A DNA stretch of 64,000 bases from Plutella xylostella. Lineage: Eukaryota; Arthropoda; Insecta; Lepidoptera; Plutellidae. Position 1 is the first letter of the stretch. Every line of letters starts with the position of its first letter. The stretch is taken from NCBI RefSeq assembly GCF_932276165.1, contig NC_063997.1, positions 6,520,001-6,584,000 on the forward strand, given 5' to 3'. Under the pieces are notes generated by a model. It did no database searches. It had not been told where the DNA came from and saw nothing but the letters and a program-made list of their open reading frames with translations. Positions 33,927 through 43,570 of the stretch are shown piece after piece. The position numbers were made by a program, and so were the translations under genes.

Positions 33927-36492
33927 CTATTTATTATAAATATGTACTCGATAAACACAAGTATATTTAGTATTTCCATGGTTGGACATAACTCTAAATG
34001 CCACTTGCTTTACTGGTGGGAATTCAGGTCTCAATGTAAAGAACTGCTTAGCTGGCCCTTCATAAGTGTATTGTCCATACATGCCGCTTACCCAGGTTCC
34101 GTTTTCAAGAATACCCTGTGAATTATAAATATCATAAATAAATTCGTTGCATATGGTTACATATTATACGTAGGTACCTAAAATATACTCATTCATACAA
34201 TACACAAGTCATGTGGCAGATGCGACCTTGGTACCAAATTCGCTTAAAATATTAAAGGACGCTCCCTGAAAAACTTATTTTTTCAACTTGCGCAATAAAT
34301 CAATGACTATAATAAACAACTTGACATAAAGAGTCCTGCTCGGTACGTTTCCATACAGAGGGTTCTCTAGGGGTTACGGGAAGAATGGAGTCAATCGATA
34401 ACTTACTCTAACCACGCTTACATACAGCTCAAAGTTCGCAACACATGCGCGTACCAAGGACCTCATTTATTTAAGACTTACCACAAGAGGGAGTGGTAGG
34501 GTATTATAGGTTTTAATCGCACGTACATAGAGGGCAAAGTGGTGTGGCGCAGAGCGGGCGGCGTCGGGCCGCACGTGTTGCACGCTGACTCGCCTGACGC
34601 GCCGAGTCTCCCTCCACTGGAAGGTCACCTCGCCCTGAGAACCGCTGAAGATGAACAGATAACGGTTAAGGATATGTTGGAAATGGAAACTGTAAGTCAT
34701 AAGGAAGTCGGTTTATTACTTGAATTTTAATTTCGGGCCATAATACATGAATTTAATAAACGTATACTACACCTACTGTCATCATCACAAGCTCAGGTTC
34801 GAAACGGATGAACGGATTTGAATGCCTTGATCTATAATAGAGATGATTTATCTCTTGATCGAGAATATTTTTACTTATCATTTTATTATACTTATCCAAA
34901 AAGCAAAGTGGCCTCGACATAACTCTTTTATTAAATGTTGAATTCTAACCTCCGTTGGGCAACAAAAATAAAGTAAAAACGCGCCTAAACGGCCAGCAGT
35001 CGCCCGGGGCAGGCGCGGAGGTGTCCAGCAGCACCTGGGGCGGCGGCGACGACCGCCACAGAGGCACTATGCCCCACAGCGCCGCTCGTCCGCCCCACTC
35101 CTCGCCCCCCGATTTAGTTGCTTCCACGTCGGCTATTAGGTCAGGCTCGAAGGATGTGCTTGGGGTCTCTGTAAAGGTAGGGCAGCTAATAAGCTAACGA
35201 ATAAAACTAGTTAGTAACAGTATTGTCGGTTGCACGGGTACCTACGCCTACGACTGTGTCGGTGTCGTGGACTTATAGGTATTGAGAAACAATACCCATG
35301 TATTTTGTAATATGCCCTAGGTAAAATTTAATGTGTATTTCATGTAAAATTAGTATCTATACCACATCTATACCGACCGACTTACACTACCAACCGAAAT
35401 AAAATTCCGATTTACATAGATCGAATATCTGACATTTTTTAGGACCTTGGTTCTACGAGCAGATAGCAGCAATTTGCAACGTGCTAGCAAGAAGACGACG
35501 TCTCACAAACGGGTTTAAGATAAGGCCAGATGGATGGATTTGCAACTGCACTAATGCAGAATTTACTGACATCGCAACGCGACTGTCGCGGGGTACTCGT
35601 ATTTGCGGGCGACCGAAAATCGTTGGAACGTTCTATCGACTCACCGCTTCTATAAAATGCAACGTCTGCCCGTTTACATGAACACCCAAGTGATTTGGCT
35701 GTCGTTTTCACTTTGTGCACAAAAGTTATATGTAGAATGGAATAAGGTTACGAATGTTACGATATTCTCTTTGTTTAGTAAAATTTATGATAATAGTTTT
35801 TTAGATATAGGTATATTTACGCAGGTATACCTAATATTATTATGTTTTTAGTGTGCATACTATGTATAGCTAAAATATGTTAACATACCAATTTTTCCAG
35901 AATGTGAAGTTAGCATCAGCGTATGATGTCGTCTGGCTCTTCTGAAATTTGAAAATAACCATGGTACATTGTTAATTTGTTATACTTATGACTAATATAT
36001 GGGCTATACTCATGTTCTTTTCTCTATTTACCTCAAGGTTTGTTCAGCTAATAGCAAGGCAGCAGCCAGCTGTTTCATCTTGTGACAACATTCCTCATCT
36101 ATAGCTACCGATGTCTGGTCTAGCCCGACTGAAAACATAGAGCGTCTTAGTGTCTGCAGAAAGAATGGACTACATCGAAAAAAAATAATCACAGGCACTA
36201 CCATTGCTCTAGGCTGTGGGAAACCTATGTAGGTAGTTATTAAATAGATAATTATTAAGTTGCGGTCTTGCGGTGTACTATAGGGACTGCTATTGTTTCA
36301 TTTCGTTATGTATTGCTACAGATCGCCTTATGGCTTTAGTATAATCAATCAGCTAAAAATCAATTAAATTATTCAGTTGTTAGTTATAACTTAGGATAGG
36401 TTTTGTTAGATATCGCCGCCGCCGTTACTTACATAATGATATAATTTCCTTCCTCGTATTCAAATTTATGTTTTGATATCTCCAAAACCATA
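33927..36492 (-). CDS. SUN-domain protein (SUN3/SPAG4-like), C-terminal exons
   Basis: SUN proteins sit in the inner nuclear membrane and bind KASH proteins in the perinuclear space, linking nucleus and cytoskeleton. Exons in transcript order: 36492-36433 (probable), 36128-36032, 35941-35889, 35168-34985, 34644-34527 and 34115-33927. Reading phases agree across all of them. The short helical segment KMKQLAAALLLAEQTLRRAR precedes the SUN domain: VEATKSGG, ALWGIVPLW, PGDCWPF, GSQGEVTFQWRETRRVRRVS, VQHVRPD, SAPHHFALYG, then the C-terminal SNHGNTKYTCVYRVHIYNK. The Cys of PGDCW and of YTCVYR are conserved family positions. The intron after 34985 starts with GC instead of GT. The exons linking this part to the candidate membrane exon upstream are unresolved. 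Confidence 0.88.
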
Positions 36493-36946
36493 CTGAAATG
36501 AACGTGCAAATGTTTTAATATATTCTGAGAATTTGATATAAAATATTGAATTGCCGAAGTGGCTAAACGTAATGAATGCTTGATTAAGTAATTGACGATT
36601 CAGGGATATTGTTAACGAGTAACGAGACCTGAGTTAAGGTGTATTGGCATGTTTTATTTATGTCTCTGCGTATGTCTGTGTTTCCGATGTAATTACTATA
36701 CTTACTGCATAAATAGCGTGCATATTTGATATAATTACCGTACTCTATATGAATAACATTTTGTCAGTAGATAAATCTCGATACCCCCCTATACTATCTC
36801 TTATATTTGTTATAGGTTCTTAAAACTCTTGAAAGCTAAAGAAGCTCTACCGCGAATAAATTCCCAGCTTGTTTCAATGCTGAAAGAAATCTCACTCAAA
36901 CATCGGCTTACATCAGCTGCACATTCTCAGGCTACGAACCTATTAC

Positions 36947-37173
36947 CCCGCCGGCCAGCGCGCACAATAAGAACAGAAGCACTCTACATTTGCCGATGTT
37001 ATCGCGCTGTTTTACTCGACAGGTTTTGATTTTCCTTTTCTTGGAGCAGCTAGAGTTCTGTACGCTTTTATCTTGGGACGGAATTTTCCAGAAGTTCGAA
37101 CGTAAGACGAAAGGGGATCGAATGTCGCATATTGGCGTCGGTATTTTGCGAGGCCTCCTCTCGCATGCTCTCC
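36947..37173 (-). CDS. candidate upstream exon of the SUN gene with membrane segment
   Basis: Acceptor GATTTCAG at 37174 opens a 75-codon frame without ATG. It is basic (SKKRKIKTCRVKQRD) and ends in the hydrophobic CRVLLFLLCALAGG, with a donor GGG|GTAATA. A basic N-terminal region followed by one membrane helix is the expected layout before the lumenal part of a SUN protein. The join to 36492 needs at least one more exon because the phases do not match directly, so membership is inferred from position and architecture. Confidence 0.4.
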
Positions 37174-37199
37174 CTGAAATCGTTATCACATGTTTATCG

Positions 37200-38164
37200 C
37201 TTTGTGTAATGCATATAAAGAGGTTTAACTAAATTGTGGTACAGGTACTTAGTAAAACGGCTATTTTAAATAGATTGGTTATGTGACTAAAGCTAGGTAG
37301 ATTAGGTGCATATTTGGATTAGCTAAAATTAGTTTCCTATAATTATCTAAGTAGTGTAGGTATTATTGGATTTTTTAAGGCATCCGATACAAACAAAAAA
37401 AAGTACTCAATAAGGTCCATAGGTGCCTTAGGTATAATAGGTTTAGGTAGGTAGGATGTGGATCATGTGTAGCCTACCTACCTATTTATACCTGCATAGT
37501 AGGAATCTTATGTTTTTAAATTCAAGTAACGTAACTATCTACGTATTATTATTTATACATATTTTTAACTTGCGATGCTTAAAACTCTTAAAAGTACCTA
37601 ATGCATTAAAAACTTATCATTCGTAATACATAAATAGACATAAATTGTATATTGAACGCCAGCAGGTGGCAAGTGGCATCTCGCTCCAATTGCATTATAT
37701 GCAAGCTCGAAACCATCGAATCAGTTTTTGGGTCAAACTAAATTAGGGACAGTTTGTACAACGAAAGCGCAAAATACTGGGCCATCGTTAATGCTGACTC
37801 AGTTCAATGACGATGATAAATTGATTGTATTGTTTGCGTTCCATGCGAAATTTTATGAAAGTTTATTTAATAATATCAATCTGTGGTAGGTTACCTACTC
37901 AAAAATCATATTGGCATTGTACTGTTACAAACGCCCGCCCGCGGGATGAATTTTCAGGAAACGAATGTTTTAGTGAATAACTAATTCACGCTCCATCACT
38001 AATTTAAGATTTTTAATTGTAGATCTAGTTAGCTAGGCCCGTGTCTCCTACGATGTATTTCAAGAGATTCAGTGGAGGGGATGTCAGTTGCGGCAGCTGG
38101 CTCTCTTGATCCTTTTGTGCATCCCCATAAGGTCTAAAGTCCCACCACGCCATCATACACTGTA
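37200..38164. other. intergenic, no gene recognised
   Basis: AT-rich DNA with GTAGGTACCTA-type simple motifs and an imperfect TAGGTAGGTAGG/CCTACCTACCTA foldback near 37443-37483. No coding frame with a family signature. Confidence 0.4.
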
Positions 38165-38241
38165 CCGTCGGGATTTGAACCCGCATTTCTGTCCTGAGAG
38201 GAAGGCGAGGCGCCACCCGACTGAGCTAGGTATCACCGCTC
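38165..38241 (-). repeat. tRNA-derived SINE head, second copy
   Basis: The minus strand reads TAGCTCAGTCGGGTGG (A box) and GGGTTCAAATCCC (B box), with a GAGCGGTGATACC start like the copy at 7651-7720. The SINE body probably continues to about 38040. No mature tRNA fold is supported. Confidence 0.6.
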
Positions 38242-39516
38242 ATAACCATAAAAATAAAAAAAGTTCCCCACTGTACTAACGTGTTTGTTTACTATCCTAT
38301 CTAATAATCTACTGTTTATTAGCTATGCTGCATAGGTAGGTATACTGACCTGAAGAGCACCAAGGCGGTACATTGCAAGACATATCGCTGCTGTTTCTAG
38401 AATCATCAAATATTTCGCATGCGTTCCGACGAGCACTTCTTGTTACCATTACCATTTCTGTGATGGAAAAATATTGCAAAAGATTCTTTCTACAGTATAA
38501 AATTCAAAGCATAGCCCACTTGTTTTTTTATAAAAGGTATTTGTTTACCTTTAACTAACTAAACAAAGTTAAAAAAACAAAACAAAATTTGATTAAATTC
38601 AAGTATAAAAACCCGCCAAGCGCCAACATAAAAATAAAAAACTAAAAAGTTAATAACCATAACCAAAAATCCTGCAATTTTTTTTATCTTGCTGCTGCCA
38701 ATAATGTTCCAAGTGCAAGGAAGTGATTATTCTGAGCCATGACTGCCGCATTTTGTTTTCGTGGTTTAGGATATCTCGATTAATAAAATCACCCGAGTCC
38801 GCGTATTCTATGCATATATAATCAACGGGTTTCCGCTCATAAATTGTAGGTTAAATATAAAATATTACTTTTATCACTTATACATATTATAATGATTATG
38901 CTCTGAAACAAGAAAAAGTATAAATGAATTTTCCTAAAAACAGCCAGGATTTTTTAAACAAAATAGGATGCGGATACTTCGTAATAATTATGCATAGACA
39001 ACATTTTAAAAGTACCATTAAAGTTCACTCGTAGTAAAGTTAGGGAAAAAGGTTAGGGAATCATACCACTCATAGAGAAAAAATTAAGATTCCACTATAG
39101 TAAGCGGTATGCGGATATCCTATAAAATTGATGTTTTTTTATATTTTGAAAATCACATTGTTTACCGTACAATTTATTTAATAACTAAAAATATATTTTT
39201 ATTTATTTATTTTATTCTTTATTGCCCTATATTCTTATAATTTTTTCTACAAGTCAAGAAGTAGGTACGCTCCTTTTCAATTTAATGAAAGTAATACGTT
39301 TAAAAAGTAACGCACTTTCTTTTTTATACTGAGAATAAAATTATTCGACGAATTAAATTGGCCCAATCCGTTTCCGGAGCATGCTGTTACGAGCTAATAA
39401 TAAAATTATATCGTAGACTGATAGTTCAATTCCAGAGTATTATAGCTTGTAATTATAATTACATGGACGAGGTTTTATAGCAAATAGAAGGTCTGAAGCG
39501 GAACAGTTGGTCCGCC
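38242..39516. other. intergenic, no gene recognised
   Basis: Strongly AT-rich with A/T runs. TATA-like TTTTATAG at about 39473 lies 44 bp before the start codon at 39517 and could be the core promoter of that gene. Confidence 0.35.
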
Positions 39517-40164
39517 ATGGTCGGAACGGTTGGACTGCTCATATTTATCGCGGCTGAAGCTTGGGCTCAAGACGCAGGCAACTCTCTCAGCACCGTGCAA
39601 CCGTCGCAGCAGATCCCGTCGCCTTTTATGGACCTACTGGCAGGAGCATCCAGTTACATGTATCCCGATGCCTTGCGGAAGTCGTATTCTGAACCAGCGT
39701 ACCACGTGTCCTGCCCGAAGACGGATTCGCTAGGATCCTTTGCCAGCATTTTAGGCAGTGCCGCGAAAATAATGTTAGCTGCAGCAGCTTTAGTATTCAT
39801 GAAGCTCATGGGCGCCAAAATGTTACTCGTCCCTTTAACCACCATGATCCTCGCTAAGGTTGGTTTGAAGGCAGTTTTGTTGTGGCCTATGATATCCAAA
39901 ATGATAAAGTATTTTAGGAAGAAGAAAAAGAAATGGGAAAAAGGAAGAGTGATCAAGGATTGCTCGCAAAGAATAGCTTGTATAATTCAGAGATCAGCGC
40001 GTGACGGATGGGGCGGGAACTTAGGGGCTGCGCTAACGTTCACCTTGATTGAGGATGTCGAGGACGAGTCCTCGTTCGTCAGCACACTGTTGGATATTTT
40101 TGCAGGAGAAAAAGTGTCAAAGTGCATGGCCATAGAATGTAGCTCGGGTGTCGACATCAGTTAG
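39517..40164 (+). CDS. intronless secreted/membrane protein, unrecognised (gene A)
   Basis: Complete 215-residue frame with a good start context (GCCATGG). A signal peptide is likely (about 1-17, cut after AEAWA). A hydrophobic block at about 79-129 (ILGSAAKIMLAAAALVFMKL, then LLVPLTTMILAKVGL) is followed by a basic patch KKKKK at 135-139. The C-terminal third is soluble-looking with Cys at 149, 154, 203 and 208 and one earlier at 66. The order signal peptide, hydrophobic core, basic patch recalls insect Osiris-type proteins, but the defining motifs are not evident. Gene B follows 172 bp downstream on the same strand. Function unknown. Confidence 0.8.
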   Translation: MVGTVGLLIFIAAEAWAQDAGNSLSTVQPSQQIPSPFMDLLAGASSYMYPDALRKSYSEPAYHVSCPKTDSLGSFASILGSAAKIMLAAAALVFMKLMGAKMLLVPLTTMILAKVGLKAVLLWPMISKMIKYFRKKKKKWEKGRVIKDCSQRIACIIQRSARDGWGGNLGAALTFTLIEDVEDESSFVSTLLDIFAGEKVSKCMAIECSSGVDIS

Positions 40165-40336
40165 CTACAAGTGTAAACAAATATTTTAGTGTCAAATACC
40201 TATCGGAACATTCGCAACAAAGGCAAATTGCGATTTTATCAAAAATGCTGAGTTAAAATTTCAATTATGAGGTGAACGTTGAATTAATAAATAATGCACA
40301 TTGCAAATATTCGATGCATTTACACAATCAACCGCC
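40165..40336 (+). other. 172-bp spacer between genes A and B
   Basis: The spacer must contain the 3' end of gene A and the promoter of gene B unless they share one transcript. AATAAA occurs at about 40287, only 50 bp before the gene B start. No clear TATA box or splice acceptor was seen. Confidence 0.5.
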
Positions 40337-41323
40337 ATGGCTTTAGTGTGTTTGGCGGTTCTAATTTTCTGCTCGTGTTTTTGCTGTCATAACTTTGCAA
40401 ATGCGGGGGATCCCGTTGCGTATTTTCCACCGTTCGAGTTAAGAGCTGTATCTGGAGACAATGTGCCTTTTATGGTGCCCCTGGCGGAGCCACAGTTTCA
40501 ACCCGCACGACAAGGACCCATGCAAGGCGGAAGGCAGCAGCGGTTGATCCATACTACCCAGCACATACCCCCGCCGATGCAGCCGCTAGAAAATCACGAC
40601 CACATGGACAACGTGCTACCGGTGACGACGGAGAAGCCACAACGTGAAAATAACTCCACGGTCGACGTGCACGAGCTCCTGCACGCTCTCGGCATCGATG
40701 AGAATGGTCACGAAGATAAGGATCACTCTCGAGCAGCTGCGAGGGACTACGACTACCCGCCGAGCCCGGGGTACGCGGGCTACTCGCCCTACTCGCACCC
40801 TCCGAGCTACGGGTACCAGCAGCGGCCCGGCTACGCGCCAAACTACCCGCCGAGCTCGCCCTATCCTTCGTATGGTCCGCCACCGCCGTACCACGAGCAA
40901 CCATCCTACCATCAGCCGCCGCCCTCCGCCTACACTCCGCCGCTGGAAGCACACCACAGCGCGCCCTCATCCAAACTAAAACTAGTGGAGATCCCGGATC
41001 TTGTCAAGCCACTGGCGTCAAAAGTTGCCGGCAAAGTGAGTGGATTAATCGGCCTAGTGCTCACCCTTCTCACCGGCTCAACGGGCGACGTAGAACTCAA
41101 AGGGTTCAAGGACATCGTAATAAACGGAATAGTTAAGCCCTTGTTAATTGCCAAGGGGGGATTAAAGAGTCTGATAAGTAAGTTGGCTATACCAGTGATA
41201 TCGTTGTTGTTGATTAACTTGGAAGTGTTGATTACAGTTTGGTGGTTGTGGGAGGAGTGTCCTGAGCCCGTACATGCTCATGCAGCATACCCAGCATATC
41301 CAAGGCCTGGATATGGCTACTGA
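40337..41323 (+). CDS. intronless Pro/Tyr-rich secreted/membrane protein, unrecognised (gene B)
   Basis: Start taken at ATG 40337 (CGCCATGG) rather than the upstream non-ATG extension; 328 residues. A signal peptide is likely (MALVCLAVLIFCSCFCCHNF). The middle (about 125-215) is low-complexity and Pro/Tyr-rich (PPSPGYAGYSPYSHPPSYGY), as in cuticle or extracellular-matrix-type proteins. The C-terminal part holds hydrophobic helices (GLIGLVLTLLTG, LAIPVISLLLINLEVLITVW) and ends in a short Pro/Tyr tail (YPAYPRPGYGY). It shares the signal peptide plus C-terminal hydrophobic layout with gene A, so the two may be related or act together. A polyadenylation signal AATAAA lies at about 41474. Confidence 0.8.
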   Translation: MALVCLAVLIFCSCFCCHNFANAGDPVAYFPPFELRAVSGDNVPFMVPLAEPQFQPARQGPMQGGRQQRLIHTTQHIPPPMQPLENHDHMDNVLPVTTEKPQRENNSTVDVHELLHALGIDENGHEDKDHSRAAARDYDYPPSPGYAGYSPYSHPPSYGYQQRPGYAPNYPPSSPYPSYGPPPPYHEQPSYHQPPPSAYTPPLEAHHSAPSSKLKLVEIPDLVKPLASKVAGKVSGLIGLVLTLLTGSTGDVELKGFKDIVINGIVKPLLIAKGGLKSLISKLAIPVISLLLINLEVLITVWWLWEECPEPVHAHAAYPAYPRPGYGY

Positions 41324-41499
41324 GAAACTCATTTTCAAACTAAACGCTTAAATAATATAAGCCCAGTTATTTCCAGTGATACAATTGTTGTATATACCTA
41401 CGTTTAATAATTTGTTACTACTATTTTGTTTGACTAAAGAATTATACTCGTAAGTAAAGATTTTTTTTACTTAAATAAACTTATTTTTAAAATTTATTA

Positions 41500-42045
41500 A
41501 TCTGGTTCTTTTATTTCACTAGCCTCTGTTATTGATACTTAGTAGAAATATTTTAGATTAGGTACGTGTTACTTATTATAGGAGGATCAAGGATTATTTT
41601 AAATACAGGATATGACTGATTGTGGCGTGGTGAGTAATACCATCGTTACCACACATTGAAAAAAAAAACCCAAATTCGGATGCATGTTAAGCTTATAAGC
41701 TGAGCTGAGTACAACTAGGTAACGTAACGCTATGAAAGTATTCCCTTGCATAGTGCCAATGATGAGCGTGCACAACTGAACACTAATTCTTTAATTGTGG
41801 TTTATATTGCATGTTACGTTGCAGCTGTCTATAGGTATTCACTATGACGGTTTTCTGACAAATTTCCACTTTTCTAGCTAAAACCGTTAGATTATCGATT
41901 GACGTTTTAATTAGGTTACCTAGTACCTACAAGGTCATCTCAAGTATGTAGGTACTAGGTACCTTATCCCTGAAAATGTAAACAGGGGTTGATTCGCAAG
42001 CGAGCCATCACATATTTTCACTACCTTTGTAATCAAAGTGTACCT
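41500..42045. other. intergenic, nothing recognised
   Basis: AT-rich spacer with GTAGGTACTAGGTACC-like simple motifs and no coding frame or clear repeat. Confidence 0.4.
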
Positions 42046-42194
42046 ATGTGTCGCAGGCATCTGGTTTAATCTCCTTTTTGGATTGAACCACTAGCCCGTT
42101 CATTGCATGGCGCTACTCAATTGTATGACTAGGGCGAACGTTGATTGTACAAGCGTCACAAAACGTGGTGGTCAGGTGTCAGTCAGAAGGGCTA

Positions 42195-42306
42195 GTACGG
42201 GGCGCACTTAAGACGTGACAAGAGTTTTGCATCGCGCTCACTCACATCGTGCAGCCTCAAGAGCGAGCGCGACGGAGAACTCTTGTCACGCCTTAATAGC
42301 GCCCTG
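42195..42306. mobile_element. 112-bp MITE with GGGCGC ends inside the cassette
   Basis: Left GGGGCGCACTTAAGACGTGA and right (reversed) AGGGCGCTATTAAGGCGTGA are imperfect inverted repeats that continue through CAAGAGTT and TCGCGCTC, about 45 bp each with almost no loop. Non-coding. Confidence 0.65.
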
Positions 42307-42451
42307 TGCTACAAGGGCAGGTTGTGAATAAAACAAATATGGCGTCTAACAGCTAACAGCTGTCACAAAAAGCACCTATACTTATTGTTAATTTTTTGCA
42401 AAAAAAATAGTACTTCAAAGTGCGTTATTTGTGTTAAAATAGTGTGACAAC

Positions 42452-42527
42452 ATGGATTTACCTATTATTACGCCGTCGGCGATTGCGATTGTGGCGAAAC
42501 TGGATAATTATGAACAACAATATGAAG
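42452..42527 (+). CDS. possible orphan first exon
   Basis: ATG in the context ACAACATGG starts MDLPIITPSAIAIVAKLDNY EQQYE and ends at a consensus donor GAAG|GTACGT. It follows a UTR-like AT-rich stretch. No second exon was found before the retroelement at 43.57 kb. It may be the start of a gene, a transposase exon or chance. Confidence 0.3.
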
Positions 42528-43462
42528 GTACGTTTATTGTTATTGTTTAGTTAATTTGTAAGATAAGAGCTTTGTAACATAGTATATTTTTGTGGACTCT
42601 TGTCTGGTCATGTTCACCCTAACCAGACATTACAAAGTTGCTATACTATATCCCATTCAACGACTTCGCTGAATGACGTTCAGTCAAGACGTCGAACGTT
42701 ACAATCAACGACTTGACGAGTTGTCCTTTAGTCATACAACTGAATACCGCCATCCAATGAACGGGCTAGTGGTTCAATCAAAAAGGAGATTAAACCAGAT
42801 GCCTGCGACATATGCATGTTGTCATCATATTCTTTAGGGTACTTAAGTCACTAGATCTTTTGTTAAATAACATATTATATTTACTTAGAAATGTATTGTG
42901 TCTTACCTGTTATATTTATGATGCTTTAAAATAAATAAATAGTAGACAGTGCTTATTAGATAGATTTATGCACTTACTTAGGTACCTACAAGGTACAAGC
43001 AAAGCCACTAAATATGTTGAGGAGCAGGTTGACCAACAATTCCCGTGACATAAAGAGGGTGGTAACGAAATTAGGTGACAGGTGTCCCTCCCCCCCCTAG
43101 GAGTGGGCCGTCGCTCCTATTACAGCTAATTGGGTGAGGGACCTTGCGCTGGCCTCACCTCTTTGGGACAGGCCGGTTGGACCTGGAGAGAAAAAAATAT
43201 ATAAGTACCGGAAATGAATAAATGATAGATAGCTATTGGTAGACTCAGTAAAGTTATGTATGAATCTATATGATATACCATCCTCACCTGATATAACAAG
43301 ATAAATAGATATTCATTTTAATTAACTCATGCATAGGTGGTATAATTTAAGTAAGTACTTATTATTTATTTGCATTTAATTAGGTACAATACGACGCTGT
43401 AACATCTCATTTTGAATTCGACAATCAGCAATCATCATCATATTAGCCAGCAGTCGTCTGCT

Positions 43463-43516
43463 GGATATATAGCATAGAATAACGAGTAGTACTTGTTATT
43501 CTATGATATATAGATA
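43463..43516. repeat. AT-rich imperfect hairpin
   Basis: ATATATAGCATAGAATAAC and TTATTCTATGATATATAG form a stem of about 18 bp around a loop of about 10 nt. No function assigned. Confidence 0.5.
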
Positions 43517-43570
43517 GGCATCTGCCAATGAATATACTTGTAGGTACTACCTACTAGGTAGTGCGATATA

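Larger units (their letters stand above)
42046..42813. mobile_element. 768-bp cassette with about 85-bp imperfect inverted ends
   Basis: The arm 42046-42133 (core GTCGCAGGCATCTGGTTTAA ... CTAGCCCGTTCATTG) is the reverse complement of 42729-42813 with a few mismatches and one indel. Between the arms lie a MITE (42195-42306) and a possible first coding exon (42452-42527). It could be a foldback element or two oppositely inserted copies of one repeat. No target duplication was identified. Confidence 0.6.

Noticed and set aside
36829..37029. 66-codon plus-strand frame with a possible acceptor upstream
   Set aside because: Lies antisense to the candidate SUN membrane exon and shows no family signature or donor link.
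40554..40979. Several long frames opposite to and overlapping gene B
   Set aside because: Arg/Ala/Ser-rich shadows of the Pro/Tyr-rich repeat region of gene B.
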